Origin: Aureobasidium sp. EXF-3400
Taxonomy: Eukaryota > Ascomycota > Dothideomycetes > Dothideales > Saccotheciaceae
Assembly: GCA_024195585.1 (NCBI GenBank)
Contig: SWBL01000037.1
Span: forward strand, 62,001-126,000
Length of the DNA stretch: 64,000 bases
Direction: 5' to 3'
Shown here: positions 21,691 through 33,088 of the stretch, in pieces
Layout of the letters: each line of letters starts with the position of its first letter
How positions within the stretch are numbered: the stretch's first letter is position 1
Made by a program: the position numbers and the translations under genes
Notes under the pieces: model-generated
Seen by the model: the letters and a program-made list of their open reading frames with translations, nothing else
Database searches by the model: none
Told to the model about the DNA's origin: nothing

Positions 21691-23937
21691 ATGTCTAATC
21701 AAGCAACCACAATGCCGCTCACACCTCAAAAGCTTCCTTTGAACAAAAGCCTTCTGGAAGAGCTGCAGGCACGATTTCCATCAGATGCGCCACCCAGTCC
21801 GTCATCACCAATCGCAAAGGGTATTGCGGCTCTCGAACGCCGAGCATCAAACAGGTCGGCAGCTGGTCAAATGAACAGAACCGGATCACCTTTCGAACGC
21901 AGTCGTACCGCATCGCCTCTGCCTCTCCAGATGAACCTCGCGCCAAACACAACATCAGGAGTCAGGAGTACAGCTTCTTCACCTGGTCCACCTACTGGCA
22001 ACCGTCGAGCACCTCCGCCTGCGTTAAAGACTAAGATGCGACCTTCAAGCGAACTGTTTCTACCAACACCTAAAACGGCAAGAAGTACTGGATTCAGATT
22101 CTCAACAATCATTCCTGAGGATGGACTAGCTATCAGGTCGGAACCCGTGACGCCAGAAGTTGCAGCTCCAATACCTTCCTTTCCATCACCTGCTCTATCG
22201 CCCGTGTCTGCTTCCATTGCCGATGCAATCAGCCGAGTCGACGTGGGTGCATCTGTTCAGAACGCTATCGACAATCTGAGCAAACCAGAAGCAAACCGTT
22301 TCATCTTTCCTCCATTGAGATCATCGACTGCACCACCTGCAAGCCTGCGTCGACAACCCAGTTTTGCGTCTATCAAATCGTCGCGGTCGTTGCCTTTACG
22401 TGCACTCAGTACTCGCTTCAGTCGTATGAGTCGTGCTGGAGGCAGTAGTTCTCGAGGTGCTGGAGTCAATCCTATGCTTTCGCCTAAGAAGCGTGGCTCG
22501 CACTTCTCTGGAATCGACAAGGATATTACAGCTGATAGAAGAATAAGTTTCATGATGGCAAAGCACAAGTCAAACTTGGAAAGCGTGCTAGCATCCCCAA
22601 TCGAAGAGCAAATACCTGTCAAACCGGTGTTGAAAAAAGCTACAACGAGTGTTATGCCTTGGCGCAAGAAGGCGAGGGGTGAAACAATGAGCATGCTTCT
22701 CGAATCCGGCTTCTTTCCTGTTCAGGAGTTCATCTACGAGAAGAACGAAACTTCACCATCGACGACAACACGCAGTCCGAGCAAACGTAATCAACTGGCT
22801 TTGAACATCCTTGTCAAAGACTTACCTACCGACCGTCCTTCTTCGATCCTTAACACACCAACAAACTTTTATCAACAAGGGCATTTAGGTCTGAGAAGGA
22901 GATCGACGCGAAACAATCATCGTCGTTCACTGGGCACGCGACGCAGGATCTTGACTGCGGCTTCCGTTTCGAGTTCGCAGATCTCACCCACGATGGTCAC
23001 TCACCAAACAGTGGTTGCACCTCCTCTTTCTCCAACAAGTACCACACCCATGACGCCAACCAAAGCTCTTGCAGCTCTGACAGGAAGCTCCGAAAACAGC
23101 CCGAAGTCTGGTCAACCTTCCCCCGGCATCTTGGAAGTGATCCCAGAAGACGGCGGTGTCACTGCCGCGATCGAAAACACTTCCTCACCTATCTCGCATA
23201 TCTCCATGCGTACTATCCCTGAAGCTCCAGCACTTCCTGATGCCGCAGGCAGTGAAATCCATCTCAGCTCTGGCACCGTGCTCATGGTCAAAACACCCGA
23301 ATCAACGGCCTGGCGCCGATCAATCTACATCCAAGGACCCATCAAACTGCCTACTCCGGCTGTGGTACCACGCAAAGGCAGCATCGCAACCCTTGACCCT
23401 TTCCAAGATGTGCTCGGCAATGTTGCAATCCCACGTCGCAAATCAGAAGACAACGCCATCGATGACATCTGCGAGTGGTACGACACCTGGAATTACGACC
23501 CGGTTTCTTTCGCGTTGGACGAATTCAACCTCGACGACACCGATCTTGCAAACACTTGGGCCATGAACCCTCTCAACGAAGAGCCTGAAAGCCCTATCGA
23601 TCGCAGTGTACGCTTCCCCTCACCCGCACCACCACTGGCCAAACAAGTGGCAGCCGCAATGCTAGACCCAGGCACTCTACGCCGCGACTCTCAAGCAATC
23701 AAGCCGCGCCCTCGCATGTCACTCCCCTTGACCCCTCTCCCCGAACTCCCCAAAACGCCTTCTGTGCCCAGCAGCGAAAAAGGCCACAGCAGAAATAGCA
23801 GTGGAGAGACTTCGTATAAGAGTTCAAACAGCGACCCTATCAAACGGACTGATAGTAGGGGTAGTGGAGTCAGTGGGGTTAGCTCTGTGGAGGAGAGTGG
23901 TTGGTTCGATGCTGAGAGTAAGGGAGAGGTTGACTAG
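21691..23937 (+). CDS. Long disordered Ser/Pro/Thr-rich protein of unknown function
   Basis: Single exon, 748 aa, starting MSNQATTMPLTPQKLP. The sequence is dominated by Ser, Pro, Thr and Arg with many SP/TP and RRxS-type sites (SPFERSRTASPLP, KGSIATLDPF), suggesting heavy phosphorylation. A more ordered acidic patch near residues 590-630 reads ICEWYDTWNYDPVSF then DEFNLDDTDLANTW and may be a binding motif. An Arg-rich segment (RRRSTRNNHRRS) lies near residue 410. No catalytic domain or membrane segment is visible. A second in-frame Met (MPLTPQ) follows at codon 8. Likely a signalling or scaffolding protein, but I do not assign a function. Confidence 0.75.
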   Translation: MSNQATTMPLTPQKLPLNKSLLEELQARFPSDAPPSPSSPIAKGIAALERRASNRSAAGQMNRTGSPFERSRTASPLPLQMNLAPNTTSGVRSTASSPGPPTGNRRAPPPALKTKMRPSSELFLPTPKTARSTGFRFSTIIPEDGLAIRSEPVTPEVAAPIPSFPSPALSPVSASIADAISRVDVGASVQNAIDNLSKPEANRFIFPPLRSSTAPPASLRRQPSFASIKSSRSLPLRALSTRFSRMSRAGGSSSRGAGVNPMLSPKKRGSHFSGIDKDITADRRISFMMAKHKSNLESVLASPIEEQIPVKPVLKKATTSVMPWRKKARGETMSMLLESGFFPVQEFIYEKNETSPSTTTRSPSKRNQLALNILVKDLPTDRPSSILNTPTNFYQQGHLGLRRRSTRNNHRRSLGTRRRILTAASVSSSQISPTMVTHQTVVAPPLSPTSTTPMTPTKALAALTGSSENSPKSGQPSPGILEVIPEDGGVTAAIENTSSPISHISMRTIPEAPALPDAAGSEIHLSSGTVLMVKTPESTAWRRSIYIQGPIKLPTPAVVPRKGSIATLDPFQDVLGNVAIPRRKSEDNAIDDICEWYDTWNYDPVSFALDEFNLDDTDLANTWAMNPLNEEPESPIDRSVRFPSPAPPLAKQVAAAMLDPGTLRRDSQAIKPRPRMSLPLTPLPELPKTPSVPSSEKGHSRNSSGETSYKSSNSDPIKRTDSRGSGVSGVSSVEESGWFDAESKGEVD

Positions 23938-24797
23938 CAAAAGGAAAGGGGAAGTGTGCAGGGGACTGAGCACTTGAAGGCGAAATCGAAGATGAGTAGG
24001 ATGAGGAGGTTTGTGCAGACTGCTTCTGCCATTCTGTGAGAGAACAGAGAGGACATTAGTGGTTTTTTGCTTGTTGTCCAATGGTCACAGAACAAATGGT
24101 GGGCGTGACTCTGTATTTTCGAAGCTTAATCTCATGCAGGACTTGTCCCAACGTGGCAAAAATAGTCATCAGTATCACGGTCAAGTATACTTATCACAAA
24201 TTGTTGCACTTTAAATATTCATCAAACTGCACACAGACGTGGCTAGATGTCTACTATTCTCCCCAGAAAGCAAGATGATTCGAAAAGAAAGCATCGAGAA
24301 TACTTGGGAGGCATCAACGATTACCAAACATATAGGTTGATAGATCCACGATCGGGTCTTGATATGCTGTAGAGTACGGAAAAGCCTGTTATTTTTATGC
24401 GGGTTATGTAGATGACAAGGATCAAGTCATTGTTCAAGTGCATGACACAGGACGTATCTTCCAGAGTAATCATATGGAAACACAACCAACCTTGACCTGC
24501 GAGGTTAACCATTGTGGGACATCATCGTTGCTTCTTGCGAAGAAAAAGACATGCAGTTTATGGAGTGTAGTCAGACACTCTCCGCTAAAACACAGCAAAC
24601 AAATCAAACACCCCCAACTTCACTCCCCGAATCTGCTTGTCTCTGCAATGACTTAATCAATTTTCCCACAACACGACCAACCTACCCCAAACCCAATCAC
24701 ATTACACCCGCTACTTTCTTTCCGCTGTCGAAACATCTTCCTCGATCGATAAGATAAAAATCTAGTCAGCAAACGACCAGAAAGAATCAAACACACC
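23938..24797. other. intergenic
   Basis: Between two plus-strand genes, 0.86 kb. The last 200 nt are C/A-rich and probably contain the promoter of the zinc-ribbon gene. No RNA gene or repeat recognised. Confidence 0.4.
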
Positions 24798-25095
24798 ATG
24801 CCCGACGTTCTCAAATGCCCCAAATGCGACGCCAACGCCGACGTCACCAAAGATGGAAAGTGGGCTCATTGTGCTTCTTGTAAGTGTCCCATCCACCGTA
24901 CTTCCAGGTCTTCCTTCCGCCGCTTCATCTAAGCCTTTCGGTTTACCGCTGCATCCGATCTTTCCTTCCACTGTTTCCACCCCCGAATTATCTGCAGAGT
25001 GATCGTGGCTGATGTCTGGAAATATAGGCAACAACATCTTTCAACCTAGCGAAAGTCCCGATGTCAAGGAGGGTGAGAAGGACGAGTCGAAGTAG
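24798..25095 (+). CDS. 49-aa zinc-ribbon protein
   Basis: Two exons, 24798-24879 and 25028-25095, joined by a GTAAGT...TAG intron (148 nt, longer than most introns here), giving 50 codons with stop. The protein has a single CPKC ... CASC pair (Cys 7, 10, 25 and 28), a zinc-ribbon/rubredoxin-like knuckle, followed by a short acidic tail (SPDVKEGEKDESK). It is too short for ordinary ORF calling, but the intron rejoins the frame precisely at the last Cys. Function unknown; it may bind zinc in a small complex subunit. The TAG stop lies inside the left arm of the palindrome at 25092-25130, so the transcript ends in a strong hairpin. Confidence 0.7.
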
Positions 25096-25130
25096 ACAAG
25101 CTTCTCCAACAGTTGGAGAAGCTTGTCTAC
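25092..25130. repeat. perfect 39-nt palindrome (19-bp arms, 1-nt spacer)
   Basis: Left arm 25092-25110 and right arm 25112-25130 are exact reverse complements, separated by one A. Each arm contains AAGCTT. The left arm includes the TAG stop of the 49-aa gene. In RNA it would form a very stable hairpin at the start of the 3' UTR; in DNA it could extrude a cruciform. Confidence 0.95.
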
Positions 25131-25714
25131 AAGTATAGTTTAGGACAGCTTGGGTGATGCGATTAGGAGCGGACGTTGCACTTGACGAATAGTTGGACAA
25201 CATTGATTGGTATACAAAACATTGGGCATCATGCAAAACACGCTTGACTATCGCAACGAAACATCTGTATCAGAAATGCAAGAAAAGGAATGCATCTACT
25301 CTTCCGATCATGTACACAAAGAGTATCACAGAGCAAGAACGAAAGTGAAACTGATGCAAGACTGCAAAAGAAGGACCAGTGGCGGTCGCACGATGGAATC
25401 GAACCAACAGATCAATGGTTCAGCCAATTACAGTGAGGTGACCTAAAGCAGATCTGCAACACTGCCCCCAACTACGCCATCATACCGCTGGTGGGAAATA
25501 AGTCACTCGGTCGAACTGAGTAATGAACAAGCGCGAATGCCTGACCGAAAGAGTGACTCACAAGGGCAGCGATTGTCTATCCAGAGTAGATTTGTAGAAA
25601 GAATCGATAGTGTCATTTTTTGGTTATCAGAGAAAGTATATGCTACATCTACCAAACCGATGATCGTCTTCTCGCGATCGTACGCGCCGGAGACAATACA
25701 ACGAACTCGCAAAT
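25096..25714. other. intergenic with palindrome and tRNA-like segment
   Basis: Convergent 3' ends of the zinc-ribbon gene (+) and ABP1 (-). Besides the palindrome and the tRNA-like segment I see nothing else. Confidence 0.5.
25381..25490 (-). other. second tRNA-like / Pol III-type segment
   Basis: Minus-strand reading shows a near-perfect A box (TGGCGTAGTTGG, 25468-25479) and B box (GGTTCGATTCC, about 25396-25406), with GCGGT at the right edge able to pair with ACCGC at the left. T-stem pairing is 4 of 5. The acceptor is three nucleotides too long and the D-arm does not close, so it is either an intron-bearing tRNA I cannot fold by eye, a decayed tRNA, or a tRNA-derived SINE. A short T-run follows downstream (TTCTTTT). 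Confidence 0.3.
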
Positions 25715-28314
25715 CTACTGGTCCAGCTCGACGTAGTTGGCAGGGAAGAGGCCTGACTGGCCGTTGTAGTGACCGAACCACCAATCGTCGTCGGGGAATT
25801 CCTATTCACTTGTTAGCAATGTCATTGGTTTGAGTGATGAGATTCAACTTACCACATCGGTGATCTTTGCGCCATCGGGGAAACTGAGCTCGTTGTCCTC
25901 GGCAGCCTCGTAGTCGTATTGTGCTGTGGCGGTTTGTCCACCAGCAGCTGCGGGAGCTGCAGGAGCATGTGTAGCAGCGGGCTCATCGTGAACAGGGGCG
26001 GGAGGAGGAGGAGCAGCACCGCCAGCAGCAGCACCATCGTCTTCCACGAGCTCGACATAGTTTGATGGGAATAGACCACTCTCGCCCTGCGAGTTCTGAC
26101 CCATCCACCAATCCTCATCGACCATCTCGATGTTCTCGACGTACTCTCCTTCGCGAAGTTCAATCTCGTTGTCCTCGGCCTTCTCGTAATCATACTGAAC
26201 GAGAGCACGCTTTCCAGCAACGCCAGCTCCAGGGTTGGCGGTTGCGGCGCCTGCACCAAAGGTAGTGGCTGAGGCTTCTTCAGCAGCAGCGCGAGCATGG
26301 TCTTCCTCATCTTCTGGTTCATCACGCATGTGTGCTGCGGCGGCAGAGGCGGCGTTAGAAATTGATTGTGTTGGCATAGGAGGAACATCGAATTCGTCTT
26401 CCGCAGACTCCATCTCAACAGGCGCTTCACGAGCCACGGGCATAGCGACACGAATAGGGGAGCTGGGAGGCGAAGGTGTGGGGCTGCGTGGTTGAGCAGG
26501 AGGAGGGGGAAGGCTGACGTGCTCTTCCTCAGGTCTCTCGTCCTCTTCTTCTTGGGGAGGAGGTGGCACAGAGCGACTAGCAAGGCCAGCATTAGGCTTG
26601 CTTGAGAAGTCCATCGGAGGAGGCATAGGCGGTGCAGGAGAGTCATCGCCAACATTGGAAGCACCCATAGGAGCAGCATTCTTGAAACGGTCCTTGAGAG
26701 CGCTGACACCACCGGATGGGATTTCAGGCTCTGTCTCGCGCTCGGGTGATCTGACATCACTCTGGCCGGTCTTCTGAGCGCTGATGTTGCTGGCGCCTGT
26801 GCGGTTGGTCGAGACGGCAGCCCAAGACTTGCCAGTGTATCCACTCTGCCATCCTCCGCTTGGCTGGCTTTGCATAGGCGAAGCAGCAGCAGCCGATGGG
26901 GGAGGAGGAGCAGTCTCACCAGCACCACTGAGACCACGCTCACGGGCCTTCTTCTCAGCCCACAATTGAGCAGGAGATTTGCCGTCAGTGCTGGCAAAGT
27001 TCTTACTAGCAGCACCAATTGGAGCAGAGGCAGCTGGTGGTGGTACACCGAAACCAACAGGAGTGGGAGCCTTGGTGCCAGCAAATGAGCTTGTTGAAGA
27101 GCCAAAACGGTTTGCAACCTTGGGCTTGGGCATTTCACTCAAACGTCCAGATTGGCTAGACTGGGTGAAAGCGGCGGATCGCTCAGCCAGAGATTTAGGT
27201 GCTTGTTCTTGATCATCGTCATTGCGAGATTGGTTCACAGGAGCAGCAGCAGGTGATGGGGCAGCCTGGGCCTTTGCGCGGATAGCAGCAATGTCAACCT
27301 TGCCAACGGGCTCGTAAGCTCCCTTGACGATCGTGGGCCTGTCATCCTGCTGTTCACGTGCTTGGCTACGGATGGCATTGATATCGACTTTGCCGATAGG
27401 TTGGTAACCGCCCCTAACGATGTCGCTAGGGCCATCATTGTCCTGCCTTGTAGGAGGCTGGAAGCGTGAAGGCGCTTGCTTTTGGCTGGTGAGTTCGGCC
27501 ATGTTGACCTTTGTAGGCTTGTATGCAGATTCCACCTTCTCAAGAGTGTTGCGGGACAATTGAGGCGCATCATCGCCCCAGCCATCACTGTCGGTGTTTG
27601 TAGGAGCTGCAGGCTTGGATCGCGAAGCAAGAAGAGAACCGCCAGTACGTGTGGGCATGAAGACAGGCTTGGTGGCAGCAGGTGGCGGAGGGGCGCGCGA
27701 GGCTGAATCCGAGGTCGAGGAGCCACCACCGTACTTGGCGCCGGATGCGTTGGACACCTTCTCGATGATGCTCTCGGGGCTTAGGTGACTCTCGGAGCGT
27801 GCAGTGATCTCGACGTGGTAGCCCTAGATATGTCAGACGACTGCTGGAAGAGCGTGTGGCTGGTGGAACGTACGTGAAGCAACTTGGAGACAGCGGCACG
27901 GTGTGTGTTGAAGTAGCCCTTTGTTCTCTCGGGAACACCCTCACCACACCACGAGATCAGGACAGACTTGGGCAGGCCAGAGTTGGGATCCTTGAGCTTG
28001 GCAAAGGCGAATTGGATGCGACCGTCCGAGAACTCGTCAAGGAGCTCTTCCAGCTCGCCCTCTGTCGTTCTGGGGTCAGCTTGTCGGTCTGGGGTGGCAG
28101 GCTTCGGGGTCTACGCACCTCCGGTGGTTTGAACCTTGAGAACACTCTCCTTGCTCGAGTCTTGCTGGAAGGCGCTTGTGAGGGGAGCCTGGACCGAGTA
28201 GACGGCCCATTGAGCATAGGTCGGCGAGTTGGACGAGGGCGCGGGACCGTCAACGATGGATTGGTAGCTCTTCTTGATCGAGGGACCGTTGGTCGACAGA
28301 TTGAGGGATGCCAT
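25715..28314 (-). CDS. abp1: Actin-binding protein Abp1 (ADF-H plus two SH3 domains)
   Basis: Four exons on the minus strand, 28314-28119, 28061-27874, 27823-25853 and 25801-25715, total 814 codons with stop (813 aa). Residues 1-140 form an ADF/cofilin-homology domain (MASLNLSTNGPSIKKSY...; LISWCGEGVPERTKGYF). A central disordered region has repeated motifs of the form GxYxPxGKVDIxAIR and Pro-rich tracts. Two SH3 domains end the protein, near 670-725 (ALVQYDYEKAEDNEIEL ... DEDWWMG) and 760-813 (TAQYDYEAAEDNELSF ... DDDWWFG, GLFPANYVEL). Abp1 links cortical actin patches, Arp2/3 activation and endocytosis. Yeast Abp1 has one SH3; two is usual for filamentous fungi. The last exon completes the second SH3, confirming the final intron. 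Confidence 0.95.
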
Positions 28315-28911
28315 GGTGGCAGATGTGAGATAGAGATATGTCGAGCAGGCCGAATAGATTCAGACTGCGAGAAGTGACAGGCGTGACAAGTTGTCAAGTT
28401 GTTGCTTGCTGCTGCTGCTCTGCTGCCCAGCCTGCCAGCGGGGTCTATGTCATCCATCGGCCGGCAAGTCGGACGCGTCCTTCGCCGTTCCGTCAAAGTG
28501 GCCGTGCAGCACAGCCTGCTCGTGCTTGGCAAAACAACGGCCTTTGATTGGCTACGTCTATTCGAGCTTTCGTGGCTTCCTTGCGAACCTCGAGAGTCGA
28601 CCTTCTCTTTCCTTCGGCTCGACTCTGTTGTCCTTTCCCCAAGCTCTTTTCTTGTCCTGTGTTGCCTCGCATTCTCAGCCAAAAGGTCAAGTTTCTCCCC
28701 CTTGACCGCGCGCTGCTTCTGCTCAACTCTCAGTGGCTGCTTCTTGTTCTTGCAAGTATTTGCGCGCATTTCCCTTATCACTCAACCATCTCATCTTACC
28801 CTGTCAACTCCTCCAAGAGTTGTTGCCCTCTCTCTGTCTCTGCCCTGTACGAGTAGCAAATCTCTTGCGCACACTGACAGTCAGACTTGTCGAGTCACTT
28901 GGCTCGCAATC
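28315..28911. promoter_or_regulatory. divergent ABP1 / F-box gene promoter region
   Basis: Both flanking genes start here in opposite directions. The right half (28600-28850) is pyrimidine-rich with many CTTT/TTCTC tracts, fitting a leader of the plus-strand gene. An upstream in-frame extension of the F-box gene to 28399 exists but is low-complexity and overlaps the ABP1 promoter. Confidence 0.5.
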
Positions 28912-31900
28912 ATGGCCTATTTCCAATCTCCAGCTTCCGATGCTTCATCGGACCTATATGCAGAGGTAGATACGTCGTCGCAGCCCAACTTGACTTCGCG
29001 TTCGCGCCAACAAGTTGCTTCGCCTGCGTCCGACCAGATGTATGATGATAGTTCTGTACCTCCCCCAGCACAACCAAAAGGCAAGCGTAGATTTGGCGCC
29101 GAGGACCACCACACCCAAGTCCCGCAGAAGAAGCGCAAGCTTGTACTCACTGCAGAACGTTACTTTTCACCTGCTGTTCCAACTGTCGCCAACCTGCCTG
29201 CCGAGGTCTGGCAGCATGTGTTCCTATACCTCACTCCAGACGACCTCAGTCGTTGCCTGCGCGTTAGTCGCTTGTTCCGCTCCTATCTTACCGATCTCAC
29301 TGCCACCATGAGCATCCGCCTACCACCTCATCGTAGTGGTCTAAAGCTTCTCGACAGCGAGGCTATCTGGACATCAGCTAGGAAACTGTTTGCTCCTAAT
29401 CTTCCTCGACCTCTTGCCGGCTTCACCGAGATGCACATGTTCCAGCTTCTTGGAGGTAGGGATTGTCAAGCTTGTGGTGCTCTGCCGCTACAACCGAACC
29501 AGCCCACTACCCCATTTGACGCTGGACCTGGTCATGGCGGCGTGCGCGTCATCTGGTCGTTTTCTGCCCGTCTCTGCTCTGAGTGTTTCGAGCTGTATTC
29601 TGTCAAGGTAGTATCGTGTCTTTGATAGTTCGCACTTTGGTTGATCTAATTATTGTGTAGGATGTCGACGTCGTGGTCTCTCCTGTCAACCCTCTGAGAG
29701 CTGGCCTACCATATGCTTTTTGTACACCGGACCTACACTACATTCCTGCTACCTTACAGGCTCAGGCTGCCGCTTCCATCAAGGGCACGATGTACAAGGT
29801 GTACTCGCAAAAACACATCGATGATCTTCAACAAGAACACCAAAACGCTATGGAATTTGGCACTGCTGCTGCCGAAGAGTGGGTTAAGGGCCTGCCATTA
29901 CTTGGAAAACAGCAGATGGCCGATGCCGCTCGTTGGGAAAGATGGGAAGCCCAACTTCCTCTTGGTTCCGACATCTCCAAAGTGCTTAGAGACTACTTCC
30001 GTTCTTATTCTGTTCCTGTAATAGGTGAGGCTCCAGTCACTGTTTCATCTGCTGCAGTAACTGCAGTTGCGACACCTTCAGTGAGTGCAACCTCACTTCC
30101 AGCGCCTCCTTCAGCCCAAAGTAAGTCCTGCCAAACGGTGTCTTTCTTTTTTTTTCTATCGGCGTTCCAAACTTGCATTTTCTTTCCAGAAAGTTCTTGA
30201 CGATCCCTTCCCACGACATCATCTTTATGTCTTTGCTCGCACATCCCCTATGCACAGCATACATTTGCAAAGACTTGACAAACCGTGCAGCAGATATTGA
30301 TTGTGGTTACATAGTGAAACATCCTCTCCCAGCCCGAGTCGTCGCTGTTCCTACTGCGACCCAGCCAAGCACCAACGCTCAAAGTCCTCAACAATCCAAG
30401 AAGGAATGGCGCGCACCTCGAAATCTTAAAGAGGTCAACGAAGCGAGGGCTTCTCGACGAGCTGATATCGAACGACGATGCTATGCCGAATTCCAACCGC
30501 CACTCATGCCTAACGTCCTACAACACATGGAATCTTTCCACGCTGCTATGCAAATAACAACGCCGTTGACTGACAGCGCATGGGAGGTCTTGAAACCTCG
30601 CCTGTATGCTCAACGAGATGCCGCTGAGCAGATCGAGTACATGAGAGAGGAACAAATGCGTGCCCTACAGGCAACAATCCCTGATCCTGCATATCACGCT
30701 ATGTATAGCCAGCCTGTGGATCCAACAGTTCTTCAGCGTCAGTACGAAGCTGCTCAAGCGCCAATCCGGAAAAAGCTCGGCATGTACGCCGACGACTTGA
30801 TACGAATTAAGTGGAAGAAGGGCAAACTTCTTACGCGTGATAATTGTCCTGAGTTCGCGGTCGAGGTTCTGCTCTACGCCAGGAACAGATTAATTGAAGT
30901 TGAACGGCCACATGACTTGCCTCCAGATCAGATGACTGACGAGTCTGATCCATGGTTCGTAAGTCTAGAGAACATGCGTTGGCTCTATGATCAGAAGGTC
31001 AAGACATACACCGACAAGTATTTGCGTGAACTGTTCCACTGCGCCGAATGTAAGTCGGCCGGAAAGTCTTATGCTTTCGAAGGCATGATACAACATTACG
31101 GTGCAAAACATACAACCGAATTCAGCAGAGGCAACATTGTTGTTCATTGGCAAAGTGCAGAATGGCCGGAAGAGTCTCCCCTAGAACCTTGCAACGGCGC
31201 CATACCTGATCCGACTTTGCCCCCGAGGCCACCTAAGAAAGTCACAGAGGGCGGCGACGCTGGTCAATACCAAGCAGTGGATGAATATGGAGCTCCCACT
31301 CAGCCCCCATATCCAGCTTACCAGAATGGTTCTTGGCCTGCCACGGAGCAGGCTGGATACTCAGCTTACCCTCCTGACGCCCATGCCGGTTATACTCCGT
31401 ATGGATATCCGTATGCAAGTGGCACTCCAGCAGACCCTCATCATCAACATGGATATTATCCTCCTCCCGTCAACCCTGCCACCTTACATCAGGATCAAAT
31501 CGACTTTATTGCAAATGTTGCCAGGGAAATCTGGGACACTACCGCTGGGATCAAGGGTCTGGAAGAGAGTGTCAGGGTTCGCACCGTACTACATCACGTT
31601 GTCTCGAGGTTCAAGGCTCACTTTGGTCTTGAGCCATCGCTCGATATGCTTACCGATGCTCTCGTCAACCACGATCTCATGCGACCCCTCAAGGAAGCGA
31701 GCGGAATGGCCTGCATGACTTGTATCTCGAGCAACCTAGATGGCTTTGTTGCTTTCAAACCCTACGCGAAGCGCATTGCCGACTACAAACTGTACAACAC
31801 TTCATCGCTCATAACACATTTCAAAACTGTCCATCTCGGGAGCGATTCTGGATTGGATTGGAAGGAAGATATGATTGAACTGCCTGAAGATGATAATATT

Positions 31901-33088
31901 CGTGAGCTGTTGATTGCGATTGGGATGAACGACGAGAAACTCGGTCTGATCGCACAAGTGTTCCCCAAGCTTTTCCCTAACCCGCTCCCAAAGATCGGAG
32001 AGGTCAAGGAAGCTTTCAAACCACTGCCTAAGAAAGATACAAAGTCGGAGCGTCGTGCGAATCAGAAGAAGAAGAAACAAAAGCGCAATAGCGGACATCA
32101 CCCTGTCCCTCTGACTCAGGGCGAGACCTCGGAAGAGCAATCTGATACCCTCCCAGAGGCTGCAGAGGATGAATACGATCCTCGACGCCCAGCGTTCATC
32201 GAGCGAGATAACCAAGGATCAAATCGAAATGGCAAAAAGTCACATGGTGACGGCCAACGCCAGCAGCCATCGATTGACCTTACACAACTTGCACCAGAGA
32301 CTCTGGAAGCTCTCAGCCGCCTCCGTCCCACTGATCCAGAGGTTCAGAAAGCTCTCGCCGGTAGAACCGAACGAAGTCCGTCTGTGCCTAGGGCCGGTGG
32401 TTCTAACCCTCCTCCTATTGACGCAGACCGTCGGAATCGCACTGCCTTCGAAGCCAATCGTGTATCCGCTTATCAGCCACAAGATCTCCGCGATGAGAAC
32501 TCGCGGTCAAATGGCCGACACGATCGTGGGGGTGTTGAGGAGCCCCCAGAGGATTACACTCAAATCATTCGTACACCCGCTGCTGGTCTATATAGTCAGC
32601 AGGATCCTGCAGCTCCTGCTCTTTCGGTTCCACCTCAAGACCGCTACATTCGCGTCGATTCGCGCGGGCAACCTCTAGAGCATCTCAGGCACGAACCCGT
32701 GCCATACGGCTATGAGTATGATCCTCGTGCAGGTCATCCGGAGTACTACCCTCGCCCTGGATATAGAGCAGAGCACCCACCTGTTTCCTATGGCTATGAA
32801 CCAAGACCTGAAACAATATACGTAGATCAGTATGGTCGTCCGGTCGAAGTTGTACGTGTGATTGAGCGGCACCCTCCACCTATGTACGACTACCCACCGC
32901 ACCAGCCGGAATACTATCAAAGAGAGGATCCACATGCTAGGTACGTGTATTACGAGCAGCCTCCGCATGGCCCGCCTGCACCACAGCCAGGATATGCAGG
33001 TCCTCCGCGAGTCAACTACGGACAAACGCCTGCCCCACCATCGAGATATGTGTACGACGACGGAAGGGCGTCTGTTCCACGCAATTGA
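28912..33088 (+). CDS. Large F-box protein with zinc-finger-like motifs and Tyr/Pro-rich tail
   Basis: Exons 28912-29607, 29661-30120 and about 30294-33088 give 1317 codons with stop (1316 aa). The second acceptor is uncertain: 30293 and 30314 both keep the frame, whereas the pyrimidine-tract AG near 30189 does not. Residues 1-90 are disordered with a basic QKKRKLV stretch (possible nuclear signal). An F-box (LPAEVWQHVFLYLTPDDLSR) lies near 93-135. A CQAC and a CSEC pair follow. Further on are two C2H2-like motifs, CAECKSAGKSYAF...H...H and CMTCISSNLDGF...H...H. The last 200 residues are rich in Tyr, Pro, Arg and His (QPEYYQREDPHARYVYYE). The F-box suggests an SCF ubiquitin-ligase adaptor or an F-box-bearing nuclear protein. 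I cannot name an ortholog. Confidence 0.85.

Noticed and set aside
25849..27138. 429-codon minus-strand open frame
   Set aside because: Leu/Pro/Arg-rich shifted-frame shadow of ABP1.
28399..28911. Upstream in-frame extension of the F-box gene
   Set aside because: Ser/Leu/Cys-rich translation of a pyrimidine-rich leader that overlaps the ABP1 promoter; MAYFQSP at 28912 is the better start.
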